Assembly: GCA_964496705.1 (NCBI GenBank)
Contig: CAZCBJ010000101.1
Coordinates: 1-13,449, forward strand
Origin: CAZCBJ01 sp964496705
GTDB taxonomy: Bacteria; Chloroflexota; Anaerolineae; Anaerolineales; Anaerolineaceae
Length of the DNA: 13,449 nucleotides
Reading direction: 5' to 3'
This document shows positions 5,745 to 13,006 of the stretch, one piece after another. The translations under genes were made by a program, and so were the position numbers. The notes beneath the pieces are model-generated. The model did no database searches, had not been told where the DNA came from, and was given only the letters and a program-made list of their open reading frames with translations. The first letter of the stretch is position 1. The number at the start of each line of letters is the position of its first letter.

Positions 5745-7547
5745 ATGAATCAGCTCAAAAAATTTTACCCCTTTCTCAAGCCGTACTGGTTCTTGTCTGT
5801 CGTATCGCTGGTGCTGTTAACCTCGCAAATCTTTCTGGACCTGGCCATCCCGCGCCTGATCCAGCGCATCATTGACGAAGGAATCGCCCAGAGCAATGCC
5901 CAGGTGGTTGCGCAGACATCGTTGATCATGCTGGTCGTATCCCTGGCCACCATGGCGATTGCGGTGGGGAACAGTGTATTTTCGATTCGCGTTGGCGAGG
6001 GTATCGCCCGCGACCTGCGCGAAGCCATTTTCTTGAAAATTCAAAAGCTGTCCTACGGCGACCTGGACCGTTTTACCACCGGCAATTTACTGGTGCGCCT
6101 GACCAGCGACGCGGGCGCAGTCCAACGCGTCTTTCAGATTTCCTTGCGGGTTGGCACGCGCGCGCCGATGATGATGATCGGCAGCCTGATCATGATGGTC
6201 AACACTTCTCCGCATCTGGCACTCACCATGCTGCCGCTGCTGCTGGTCACCTCAGCGTTGATCGTCTTTTTTAGTGTAAAAATGGAGCCGCTTTTCCAGA
6301 GCGTCCAGCAAAAACTGGACCGCCTCAATACGGTGTTGCAGGAGAATATTTCCGGCGCCCGGCTGGTGAAAGCGTTTGTGCGCGACGAATTTGAAAGCCA
6401 GCGGTTTGAGGCTGCCAACGAGGATTTCACCCTGCGGACGGTGCGGGTGATGCGCCTGATGTCGAGCATGTGGCCGGTGCTGGCCATCATGGTCAACCTG
6501 GGCATGGTGGCGGTGATCTGGGCGGGCGGTTTACAGGCCATCCGCGGCGAGTTGACCATCGGGCAGATCGTGGCGTTTACCAACTACCTGTTGACCACCA
6601 TGGGCCCGCTGACCATGATGACCTGGCTTTCCAACACCTGGGCGCAAGGTTTCGCCTCGGCGAAACGTGTGTCTGAAGTATTGGACGCGGTTCCAGAGGT
6701 GCAGGAAGACCCGGATGCGCACAGTCTGCCCGAGCAGATCCAGGGTCGCGTGGCATTTGAGAATGTGTCCTTCCACTACAACGGCAGCAGCGACGGTATG
6801 GTTTTGGAAAATATCAGCTTTGAGGTGAAACCGGGCGAAACGGTTGCCATTCTGGGAGCCACCGGGGCGGGCAAATCCTCGCTCATTCAGCTCATACCGC
6901 GTTTCTATGATGCCAGCGCCGGGCGGGTGACGGTCGACGGTCAGGATATCCGCAATCTGGAATTCGACTCGCTGCTGGGTCATGTCGGCATTGTTCCTCA
7001 AGAGACGATCCTTTTTTCCGGCACGGTCTGGGAAAACCTGCGCTACGGACGACCGGAGGCAACGGATGACGAGGTGATCGCGGCTGCCAGGGCGGCCCAG
7101 GCGCACGATTTCATCCTCGAGCTGCCCGAAGGCTATGACACGCATGTTGAAGAGCGCGGGGTGAACCTTTCCGGCGGGCAAAAACAGCGCCTGGCGATAG
7201 CCCGCGCGCTGGTGACCCGCCCAAAGATCTTGATCTTCGACGACAGCACCAGCTCTGTGGACGTTGAGACCGAAACCAAAATCCAGGATGCGTTGGATGC
7301 CCAATTGCAAGGGCGCACCACTTTCATCGTTGCCCAGCGGATCAGCACGGTTTTGAAAGCCGATAAGATCCTGGTCATCGATCAGGGGAAAATCATGGCA
7401 ATGGGCACGCATGCGGAACTGATGAAATCCAGCCCAATCTACCACGAGATCTATGATTCGCAACTGGGCAATGGGTTCCAACCTGATCAGGCTGAACTTC
7501 TTTCGGAGGAGGTCAGCCATGACCAATCGGGGCGCAAGCCAATCTGA
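5745..7547 (+). CDS. Heterodimeric ABC exporter half-transporter, degenerate-site subunit
   Basis: This 600-residue fusion of a six-helix type-IV exporter membrane domain (helices within about 13-300) and an ATPase domain (about 335-575) is one half of a multidrug/lipid-type exporter. Walker A is GATGAGKSS (371-379), the Q-loop glutamine is Q419, and the signature LSGGQ is intact (475-479). Walker B ends FDD, so the catalytic Glu is Asp (D500), and the switch histidine is Gln (Q531, AQRIST). These changes make its own ATP site non-catalytic, as in the degenerate subunits of TM287/288- and BmrCD-type exporters. Its intact signature completes the partner's catalytic site. It begins 11 nt after marR without a visible Shine-Dalgarno, probably by coupled translation. 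Its last 29 nt overlap the next gene. The transported substrate cannot be read from sequence. Confidence 0.96.
   Translation: MNQLKKFYPFLKPYWFLSVVSLVLLTSQIFLDLAIPRLIQRIIDEGIAQSNAQVVAQTSLIMLVVSLATMAIAVGNSVFSIRVGEGIARDLREAIFLKIQKLSYGDLDRFTTGNLLVRLTSDAGAVQRVFQISLRVGTRAPMMMIGSLIMMVNTSPHLALTMLPLLLVTSALIVFFSVKMEPLFQSVQQKLDRLNTVLQENISGARLVKAFVRDEFESQRFEAANEDFTLRTVRVMRLMSSMWPVLAIMVNLGMVAVIWAGGLQAIRGELTIGQIVAFTNYLLTTMGPLTMMTWLSNTWAQGFASAKRVSEVLDAVPEVQEDPDAHSLPEQIQGRVAFENVSFHYNGSSDGMVLENISFEVKPGETVAILGATGAGKSSLIQLIPRFYDASAGRVTVDGQDIRNLEFDSLLGHVGIVPQETILFSGTVWENLRYGRPEATDDEVIAAARAAQAHDFILELPEGYDTHVEERGVNLSGGQKQRLAIARALVTRPKILIFDDSTSSVDVETETKIQDALDAQLQGRTTFIVAQRISTVLKADKILVIDQGKIMAMGTHAELMKSSPIYHEIYDSQLGNGFQPDQAELLSEEVSHDQSGRKPI
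7505..7512 (+). promoter_or_regulatory. Ribosome binding site of the second ABC gene
   Basis: GGAGGAGG, 6 nt before the ATG at 7519, is the strongest Shine-Dalgarno in the operon. It lies inside the end of the first ABC gene. It sets the start at 7519 and excludes the in-frame ATGs at 7453 and 7471. Confidence 0.8.
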
Positions 7548-9345
7548 AGAGCGTCCGCGCGCCCACCAACACCGCGGTCCGTGGGGTGCAAGTGTGGAAA
7601 AAGCCGGCAATCCGCGCCGTGCGCTGATTCGCCTGTTGCCCTATCTGAAACCTTTTACCCTGCCGCTGGTGTTGGTGTTGTTTTCGGTGGTGGTTTATAC
7701 GCTGCTGGGCCTGGCCGGGCCTTTCTTAATGGGTCTGGCGATTGATAAATTCATTGGCGGCAAAGATGTCCCAGGATTGGTGCGCACAGCTTTGTGGATG
7801 TTGGCTGTTTATTTGGGACACAATCTGGTGCAAATTGGCTCCAACTGGGTGATGGCTGACATCTCACAGCGCGCGTTGAAAAATTTGCGCCGCGACCTGT
7901 TCAGGCATATCCAGAAATTGCCTTTGAGTTTCTTCGACCGCCATCCTGCCGGAGAGCTGATGAGCCGTCTGACCAACGACATCGAGGCGATCAACCAGGC
8001 TGTCTCGCAGAATGTGACCTCGTTGTTTGCCAGCGTTCTGTCCATGGTGGGCATTCTGATTGCCATGTTCGCCCTCAATCACTGGCTGGCATTGGCAACG
8101 TTGGTGGTGGTGCCGATTATGTACTGGTTCACCGAGTTCGTTACCCGCTACACGCGCAAGGGCTTCCGGAGGTTGCAGAAAGACCTGGGTGGGTTGAATG
8201 CGGTGATGGAAGAATCGATCAGCGGGCAGAAGGTGATCAAAGCTTTTCGGCGCAACGATGCTGTCATTGAGACATTTCGCGAGCACAACCAGGCAGTATA
8301 TCATTCAGCCGTGTACGCCAATTCGTACGCCATGTTGATCATGCCGCTGACCAACGTGTTGGGCAATTTCTTTGTGATCGTCCTGGCAGGCTTGGGCGGG
8401 TGGCTGGCGCTGCGCGCGCTGGTCAGTGTGGGCACCATTGCCGCTTTCATCAGTTACGGACAAAATTTTATCAATCCACTGCGCAATCTGGCATTCATGT
8501 ACAACTCGATTCAAGCCGCGCTGGCAGGCTCTGAGCGGGTTTTTGAAATTTTCGACACACCGGTCGAGGTGCCGGATGCCGAAGATGCTCCCTGCTCGAC
8601 AACCATGCGCGGGCATGTGCAGTTCGACCATGTGCGCTTCGGCTATCAGCCGGAACATCCGGTGATCAAGAACATGAGCCTGGAGGCAAAAGCCGGGCAG
8701 ACGATTGCCCTGGTGGGCCCAACTGGCGCGGGCAAGACCACCATCATCAACCTGCTCAGCCGCTTCTATGAGATTCAAAGCGGGCGCATCTTGATTGACG
8801 GCAAAGATATCCGCGATCTGTGCAAAGCCGACCTGCGCCGGCAGTTGGGCATTGTTCTGCAGGACACGTTCCTGTTCTCGGGAACGGTGATGGAAAACAT
8901 TCGATACGGACGCCTGGATGCCACAGATAAGGAATGCATGCGGGCGGCCAGCCTGGCAGATGCGGACCTTTTCATTCGTCAGCTACCTCACGGCTACCAG
9001 ACACAGCTTTCAGAGCGCGCCAGCAACCTCAGCCAGGGGCAACGCCAGTTGTTGGCAATCGCGCGGGCGATCCTGGCTGACCCGGCCATCTTGATCCTTG
9101 ATGAGGCCACCAGCAGCGTGGACACACGCACGGAGGCGCGTATCCAGGCGGCGCTGCTGCGCTTGATGCAGGGGCGCACCAGCTTTGTCATCGCCCACCG
9201 TCTCAGCACGATTCGCGACGCCGACAAGGTGGTGGTGATCAACAATGGCGAGATCGTTGAGCAAGGCTCACACCAGCAATTGCTGGAACAGCGCGGCTTT
9301 TATTACAAACTTTACCTGGCGCAGTTCAAAGGCCAGGCGATTTAG
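7519..9345 (+). CDS. Heterodimeric ABC exporter half-transporter, catalytic-site subunit
   Basis: This is a 608-residue partner of the preceding subunit, with a six-helix membrane domain (about 40-325) and an ATPase domain (about 365-600). A hydrophilic N-terminal extension of about 33 residues precedes the first helix. Walker A is GPTGAGKTT (400-408), the Q-loop is Q448, Walker B is ILILDE with catalytic E529, and the switch histidine H560 is present (IAHRLST). Only the signature departs from consensus: LSQGQ (504-508) instead of LSGGQ. That is the expected complement of the first subunit, because this signature faces the degenerate site. Together the two proteins form one hydrolysing and one non-hydrolysing site, the hallmark of heterodimeric exporters. 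It overlaps the upstream gene by 29 nt in another frame, so the two should be made in equal amounts. It ends 12 nt from a convergent gene. Confidence 0.97.
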   Translation: MTNRGASQSEERPRAHQHRGPWGASVEKAGNPRRALIRLLPYLKPFTLPLVLVLFSVVVYTLLGLAGPFLMGLAIDKFIGGKDVPGLVRTALWMLAVYLGHNLVQIGSNWVMADISQRALKNLRRDLFRHIQKLPLSFFDRHPAGELMSRLTNDIEAINQAVSQNVTSLFASVLSMVGILIAMFALNHWLALATLVVVPIMYWFTEFVTRYTRKGFRRLQKDLGGLNAVMEESISGQKVIKAFRRNDAVIETFREHNQAVYHSAVYANSYAMLIMPLTNVLGNFFVIVLAGLGGWLALRALVSVGTIAAFISYGQNFINPLRNLAFMYNSIQAALAGSERVFEIFDTPVEVPDAEDAPCSTTMRGHVQFDHVRFGYQPEHPVIKNMSLEAKAGQTIALVGPTGAGKTTIINLLSRFYEIQSGRILIDGKDIRDLCKADLRRQLGIVLQDTFLFSGTVMENIRYGRLDATDKECMRAASLADADLFIRQLPHGYQTQLSERASNLSQGQRQLLAIARAILADPAILILDEATSSVDTRTEARIQAALLRLMQGRTSFVIAHRLSTIRDADKVVVINNGEIVEQGSHQQLLEQRGFYYKLYLAQFKGQAI

Positions 9346-9357
9346 TCTTTGGAAGCT

Positions 9358-10125
9358 TTAACCTGGTTTATTGCGGTCCGCCGCGATAAGAATACACAAT
9401 GCTTCCACCGCTGTTTGAATGACCGGACCCACGTCGTCCACCACACCGGCATTGGGATGCGGGCTTTCCTGATTGGCCATGATCAACATGATGCCGCCCG
9501 CGCGTTTGCGATAAATGCTGCTCAGCACGAAGATGGTGGCGGCTTCCATCTCTGAGCAGACCGCGCCACCCATTTTCCATGCCTTCCAGCGCTGCCTAAG
9601 CTGCTCGGCCACCGGCATGCGTTCGGGCTGGTTTTGACCGTAAAAGGAATCCTTGGATTGGGTGATGCCCAGGCGGTGAGGGTGCCCCAACTTGAGGGCT
9701 GCGTCGCGTAAAGCCTGCACCACCTGGATGTCGGCCACAGCTGGGAACTCGATTGGCATATATTGACGGCTGGTGCCTTCGTCGCGGGTGGCGGCGGTGA
9801 TGATGGCCAGCTCGCCGGGGATGATCTCCGGCTGCATGCCCCCTGAAGAGCCCACCCGGATGAAGGTGTCGGCGCCGATGGCGCACAATTCTTCAACCGC
9901 GATGGCGGTGGACGGGCAGCCGATGCCGGTGGAGGTGACGGAAACCTTTTCGCCGAGCAGCGTACCGGTGTACGTGGTATATTCGCGGTGGCTGGCCATT
10001 TGTTTGGGTTGATCGAAATGGCTGGCGATCAATGCGCAGCGGCCGGGGTCGCCGGGCAGCAGCACATAGCGACCGACATCGCCCGCTCGCATTTGGATGT
10101 GGTACATCAAATCAGTTTGTTTCAT
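9358..10125 (-). CDS. Uridine-phosphorylase-like nucleoside phosphorylase (PNP/UDP family)
   Basis: This 255-residue enzyme is very close in length to E. coli uridine phosphorylase (253). It should cleave a nucleoside with phosphate to a free base and (deoxy)ribose 1-phosphate in the cytoplasm. VLLPGDPGR (21-29) and RVGSSGG (90-96) are the phosphate-binding segments. KDSFYGQNQPER (158-169) corresponds to the base-binding FYxGQxR region of uridine phosphorylases. SEMEAATIF (191-199) carries the ribose-binding Met-Glu pair. EFPAVAD (126-132) also matches the uridine branch. The start at 10125 is chosen because GGAG lies 7 nt upstream and the homology begins there; an open frame extends 57 codons further into the radical SAM gene but is a shadow. 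It follows that gene's stop by 1 nt, so translation is coupled. A purine or methylthioadenosine substrate remains possible. Confidence 0.93.
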   Translation of the reverse strand: MKQTDLMYHIQMRAGDVGRYVLLPGDPGRCALIASHFDQPKQMASHREYTTYTGTLLGEKVSVTSTGIGCPSTAIAVEELCAIGADTFIRVGSSGGMQPEIIPGELAIITAATRDEGTSRQYMPIEFPAVADIQVVQALRDAALKLGHPHRLGITQSKDSFYGQNQPERMPVAEQLRQRWKAWKMGGAVCSEMEAATIFVLSSIYRKRAGGIMLIMANQESPHPNAGVVDDVGPVIQTAVEALCILIAADRNKPG

Positions 10126-10126
10126 A

Positions 10127-11161
10127 TCACATCTCCGACATGAACTTGGCGCCGCAGCGCAGACAGACGGGCAACTGCTTGGCGCGCCGATAAGCGCGGA
10201 AATGGTTGGCGCGTTCACTATTCCAGATTTCGGCGATGCTGGTCTGGCGCACATTCCCGATGGAATAATCAATGAAATCCACGCAGAAATTGGCATCGCC
10301 GTTGGGTTGGATGTCCATCAATTTTTCCACGTTGGTGCAGCGCGGCGGTGTCACCGGTGTGACTGCATCGGAAAACCAGTCGCGGTACTGCTCCTCGGTC
10401 AACGGCATGTAGGGGAAATCGTAAAGGCCGGCCATGTTTTGCTGATACAGGTGATGCTCGCGCTGGAAAATTTCAAGGTCTACGCCGGATGTCTCATGAT
10501 GAAAACCAACCCACGAGAAGGCAGGACAACCAAAGACCGTTTGCAGTTCAGCCTCATAGGCTTTGCCCACCGAATCGGGAAAATAGTAATAAGGCACCAT
10601 GCAGCCCACCTCGAATCCCAGGTCTCGGGCAGCCAGGGGCACGGCGCCGTAACCATTCAGTGAGTAAGGGCTGAGGGTGAAATTAAAGGACTTGCTGATC
10701 CGGTTCCCGGTTTGCTGTTCGGCTTTCGCCAGCGTTTGCAGACCCTCGCGCACGCGGGCAAAGGTGCCCTGGATACCGCGCACATGGTCATGGATTTCCT
10801 CCGGCCCGTCCAGCGAGATGGTCAGATGGATCCCTCCGATGCGCGCCAGGTCGGCAGCATATTCCTTGATGCGTGTGCCGTTGGTGTCAAAGGAAATGAA
10901 AATGTCTTTGGCATGGATATATTCCACGAGGTCGAGGATGCCGGGGAAGATGAACGGCTCGCCGCCGCGGATCAACAGCGAGTGAATTTGATGCTCTGCC
11001 AGTTCATCAATGACCCGTTTCCACTCGCCCAATCCCATCTCATCTTTCATTCGTTCAGGGTGGCAGTGGATGTATCCCTCGGCGCTCCACTGCCCGCACA
11101 TTTGGCAGCGTAGATTGCAGCGGTTAGTGATGGTCAAGGAGATACTCTGGGGAAAGTTCAT
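10127..11161 (-). CDS. Radical SAM protein with SPASM-like C-terminal cysteines
   Basis: This is a 344-residue radical SAM enzyme of unknown substrate. ITNRCNLRCQMC (11-22) gives the CxxxCxxC motif with C15, C19 and C22 for the SAM-binding [4Fe-4S] cluster. RGGEPF (65-70) is the GGEP motif that contacts the methionine amino group, and SFDTNGT plus TISLDGPEEIHD continue the barrel. The C-terminus resembles SPASM: C275, then DIQPNGDANFC ending at C293, then GNVRQTSIAEIWNS (302-315), then C333xxC336. Four cysteines could bind one auxiliary cluster, fewer than the seven of full SPASM proteins. It starts 3 nt after the GH3 stop and ends 1 nt before the phosphorylase, with no precursor-peptide gene between them. 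A peptide-modifying role is therefore not supported locally. Sugar or nucleoside chemistry would suit the neighbours but is speculation. Confidence 0.93.
   Translation of the reverse strand: MNFPQSISLTITNRCNLRCQMCGQWSAEGYIHCHPERMKDEMGLGEWKRVIDELAEHQIHSLLIRGGEPFIFPGILDLVEYIHAKDIFISFDTNGTRIKEYAADLARIGGIHLTISLDGPEEIHDHVRGIQGTFARVREGLQTLAKAEQQTGNRISKSFNFTLSPYSLNGYGAVPLAARDLGFEVGCMVPYYYFPDSVGKAYEAELQTVFGCPAFSWVGFHHETSGVDLEIFQREHHLYQQNMAGLYDFPYMPLTEEQYRDWFSDAVTPVTPPRCTNVEKLMDIQPNGDANFCVDFIDYSIGNVRQTSIAEIWNSERANHFRAYRRAKQLPVCLRCGAKFMSEM
10133..10136 (-). promoter_or_regulatory. Ribosome binding site of the nucleoside phosphorylase
   Basis: GGAG on the minus strand lies within the last sense codons of the radical SAM gene, 7 nt before the ATG at 10125. 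It fixes the start and shows why the two genes are translationally coupled. Confidence 0.6.
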
Positions 11162-11164
11162 GTG

Positions 11165-12994
11165 CTATTCATACCCCAGACCGTGACCAAACGGGAACAA
11201 TGGGTGCTCCGAATCCCTGGGCAGGTCTTCTTTCTGTTTGCGCACCGCGTCCATCGAAGACGGCATTTCGAAGGGCAGTTTCCCGCGCGGTTGAAACCTG
11301 CCGAAGATCACATCCAATAGCGCGGCGTCACTTGCGCCAAAATCAGCCAACAAAGCGGCGCTGCGTTCGGCAATTTCAGGGATGACCGCCGGGCGTTCCA
11401 GGGTGATGCCCACGACGGTGGGAACCTGGTCCAGCAATTGCAGGATGCGCTCTTTTTCAGCACCTTTGAAATCCAGGTCGCCGGCATGGAAGATGGTTTC
11501 CAGGAATTCGCTATTGCGCTGCTCAAATGGCGTACCCAGACGCAAAATGGCGACATCCGCATCTGTTGGAGAGGCAACTACTTGAGCATATCGCCCGGCT
11601 GTGGTTGATTCCATGCCCTCGATATAGATTTTAATCCCTTCTGGCAGGGGAAGCGTCACGGGCAATTCGATTTGACCGTTCTTCAACAGGACAATCGCCT
11701 TGCGCTGCGCCAGATCCCCGGCCTGCATGAACTCCGCTTTTCCGGTGATCTCAACCGCCGCCTGTACATCCAGGTATGGATTGTCAAACAACCCCAAGCG
11801 GAATTTGTCGTGCAGGATACGCCGAACGGATTGGTCAATGCGCGCTTCGCTCACTTGCCCGCTGTTCACCAACGCCACAATCACCTCCGGGCAAGCTTCT
11901 CCGCCAAACTGGTCAACACCTGCTTCGAGCGCTTTGCGGGCGCGCTGTTCAAGGCTGAGGTGTTCCACGCCCCAGGCCCGGGCGCTCATGACCAACTGGT
12001 CGCCCATGCTGACGTCGGTCAGCAACCCCCAGTCGGTGCATACAACGCCCTCAAAGCCGTATTCCTGGCGCAGCATGCCGGTGATGACATCCTTATTGAA
12101 GCCAAAGCCGACTTCTTCGATGCCGGACAGGCCAATGGGTTGACCGTAATAGGGCATGACCTGTCCCGTGCCAGCCTGGAAGGCGGCTTCGAACGGCTTG
12201 AGATGATAGTCGAAGTTCGCACCCGGATAGACCTGCTCCTTGCCGTAAGCGAAATGAGCGTCTTCGCCGTTCTTTTGCGGACCGCCGCCGGGGAAGTGCT
12301 TGGTCATACAGATCACGCTGTGTTGGTCGATCTGGCTGCCTTGAAAACCGCGAATATAGGCGGCGGTCATGCGCGCGGATAGATCGGCATCTTCGCCAAA
12401 GGTGCCGTTGATGCGCGCCCAGCGCGGCTCGGTTGCCAGATCGGCCATCGGATGCAGCGCGACACGAATGCCCACAGCCAAATATTCCTGGCGGGCGACA
12501 TCACCGAATTCTTCCACCAAGTCTTCATCCCCGATGGCGGCCAGACCAATCGGTTCCGGCCATTGTGAAAACCCAATGGTCATGGCGCTCAGCGCCGGAT
12601 TACTGGTGAAGCCGTGGCGCGGGTCGGATGAAATGGTCACCGGGATGCCCAGGCGGGTGCTCTCAGCCAGCTCCTGCAGGCGATTGTGCCATTCTGCTGC
12701 CATCTTCGGTTCCGGCAGCATGAACACATTGAAATGACTCATCTTGCGCCCCGCGACCATTTCACGCGCTGAAGGCATGCGCAGAAATTCACCAGAACTG
12801 TCCAGACCTCCGTCCGGTGGGATGCCGATCATGGTGTGGAACATCAGACCGGCTTTCTCCTCCAGCGTCATTTGGGAGATCAAATCCTCAACCCGTTTCT
12901 CGACTGGCTGGCGCGGGTCTTCATAGATATCCAGCCGCCCGTTCTTGTTCAGGTCGCGGTATTCGAAGCCATCCTGCATTACATTTTTTCGCAT
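11165..12994 (-). CDS. Glycoside hydrolase family 3 beta-glycosidase, cytoplasmic, with N-terminal EF-hand-like loop
   Basis: This is a 609-residue retaining exo-beta-glycosidase of the GH3 type. The TIM-barrel domain (about 30-405) carries KHFPGGG (232-238) with the substrate-binding Lys-His pair. The nucleophile aspartate D321 is in GVVCTDWG. The alpha/beta C-terminal domain (about 430-609) ends with PLFPFGHGLGYE, so the fibronectin-III-like tail of longer GH3 enzymes is absent. Residues 14-25 (DLNKNGRLDIYE) form a perfect 12-position calcium-type EF-hand loop before the barrel, seen in some other GH3 proteins. There is no signal peptide. The start at 12994 has AAGGAGG 5 nt upstream; a frame opening 22 codons earlier would run into the upstream gene. 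It is the second gene of the operon, 10 nt after one glycosidase-like gene and 3 nt before the radical SAM gene. Glucosidase, xylosidase or hexosaminidase activity cannot be told apart by eye. Confidence 0.95.
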   Translation of the reverse strand: MRKNVMQDGFEYRDLNKNGRLDIYEDPRQPVEKRVEDLISQMTLEEKAGLMFHTMIGIPPDGGLDSSGEFLRMPSAREMVAGRKMSHFNVFMLPEPKMAAEWHNRLQELAESTRLGIPVTISSDPRHGFTSNPALSAMTIGFSQWPEPIGLAAIGDEDLVEEFGDVARQEYLAVGIRVALHPMADLATEPRWARINGTFGEDADLSARMTAAYIRGFQGSQIDQHSVICMTKHFPGGGPQKNGEDAHFAYGKEQVYPGANFDYHLKPFEAAFQAGTGQVMPYYGQPIGLSGIEEVGFGFNKDVITGMLRQEYGFEGVVCTDWGLLTDVSMGDQLVMSARAWGVEHLSLEQRARKALEAGVDQFGGEACPEVIVALVNSGQVSEARIDQSVRRILHDKFRLGLFDNPYLDVQAAVEITGKAEFMQAGDLAQRKAIVLLKNGQIELPVTLPLPEGIKIYIEGMESTTAGRYAQVVASPTDADVAILRLGTPFEQRNSEFLETIFHAGDLDFKGAEKERILQLLDQVPTVVGITLERPAVIPEIAERSAALLADFGASDAALLDVIFGRFQPRGKLPFEMPSSMDAVRKQKEDLPRDSEHPLFPFGHGLGYE

Positions 12995-12999
12995 GTCTT

Positions 13000-13006
13000 C
13001 CTCCTT
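13000..13006 (-). promoter_or_regulatory. Ribosome binding site of the GH3 gene, overlapping the upstream stop codon
   Basis: AAGGAGG on the minus strand lies 5 nt before the ATG at 12994 and shares bases with the TAA stop of the preceding gene (13007-13005). This arrangement favours coupled translation and sets the GH3 start. Confidence 0.75.

Noticed and set aside
6531..7610. Long open frame of 359 codons antisense to the two ABC genes.
   Set aside because: It lies opposite strongly conserved ATPase motifs, its translation shows no recognisable domain, and it has no ribosome site. It is a by-product of GC-rich codon use.
9371..9390. Small GCGG...CCGC inverted repeat near the end of the phosphorylase gene as a terminator.
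   Set aside because: The stem is only about 4 bp, it lies inside coding sequence, and there is no T-run on either strand.
11672..12382. Plus-strand open frame of 236 codons opposite GH3.
   Set aside because: The minus strand encodes clear GH3 motifs throughout, and the plus frame has no family features.
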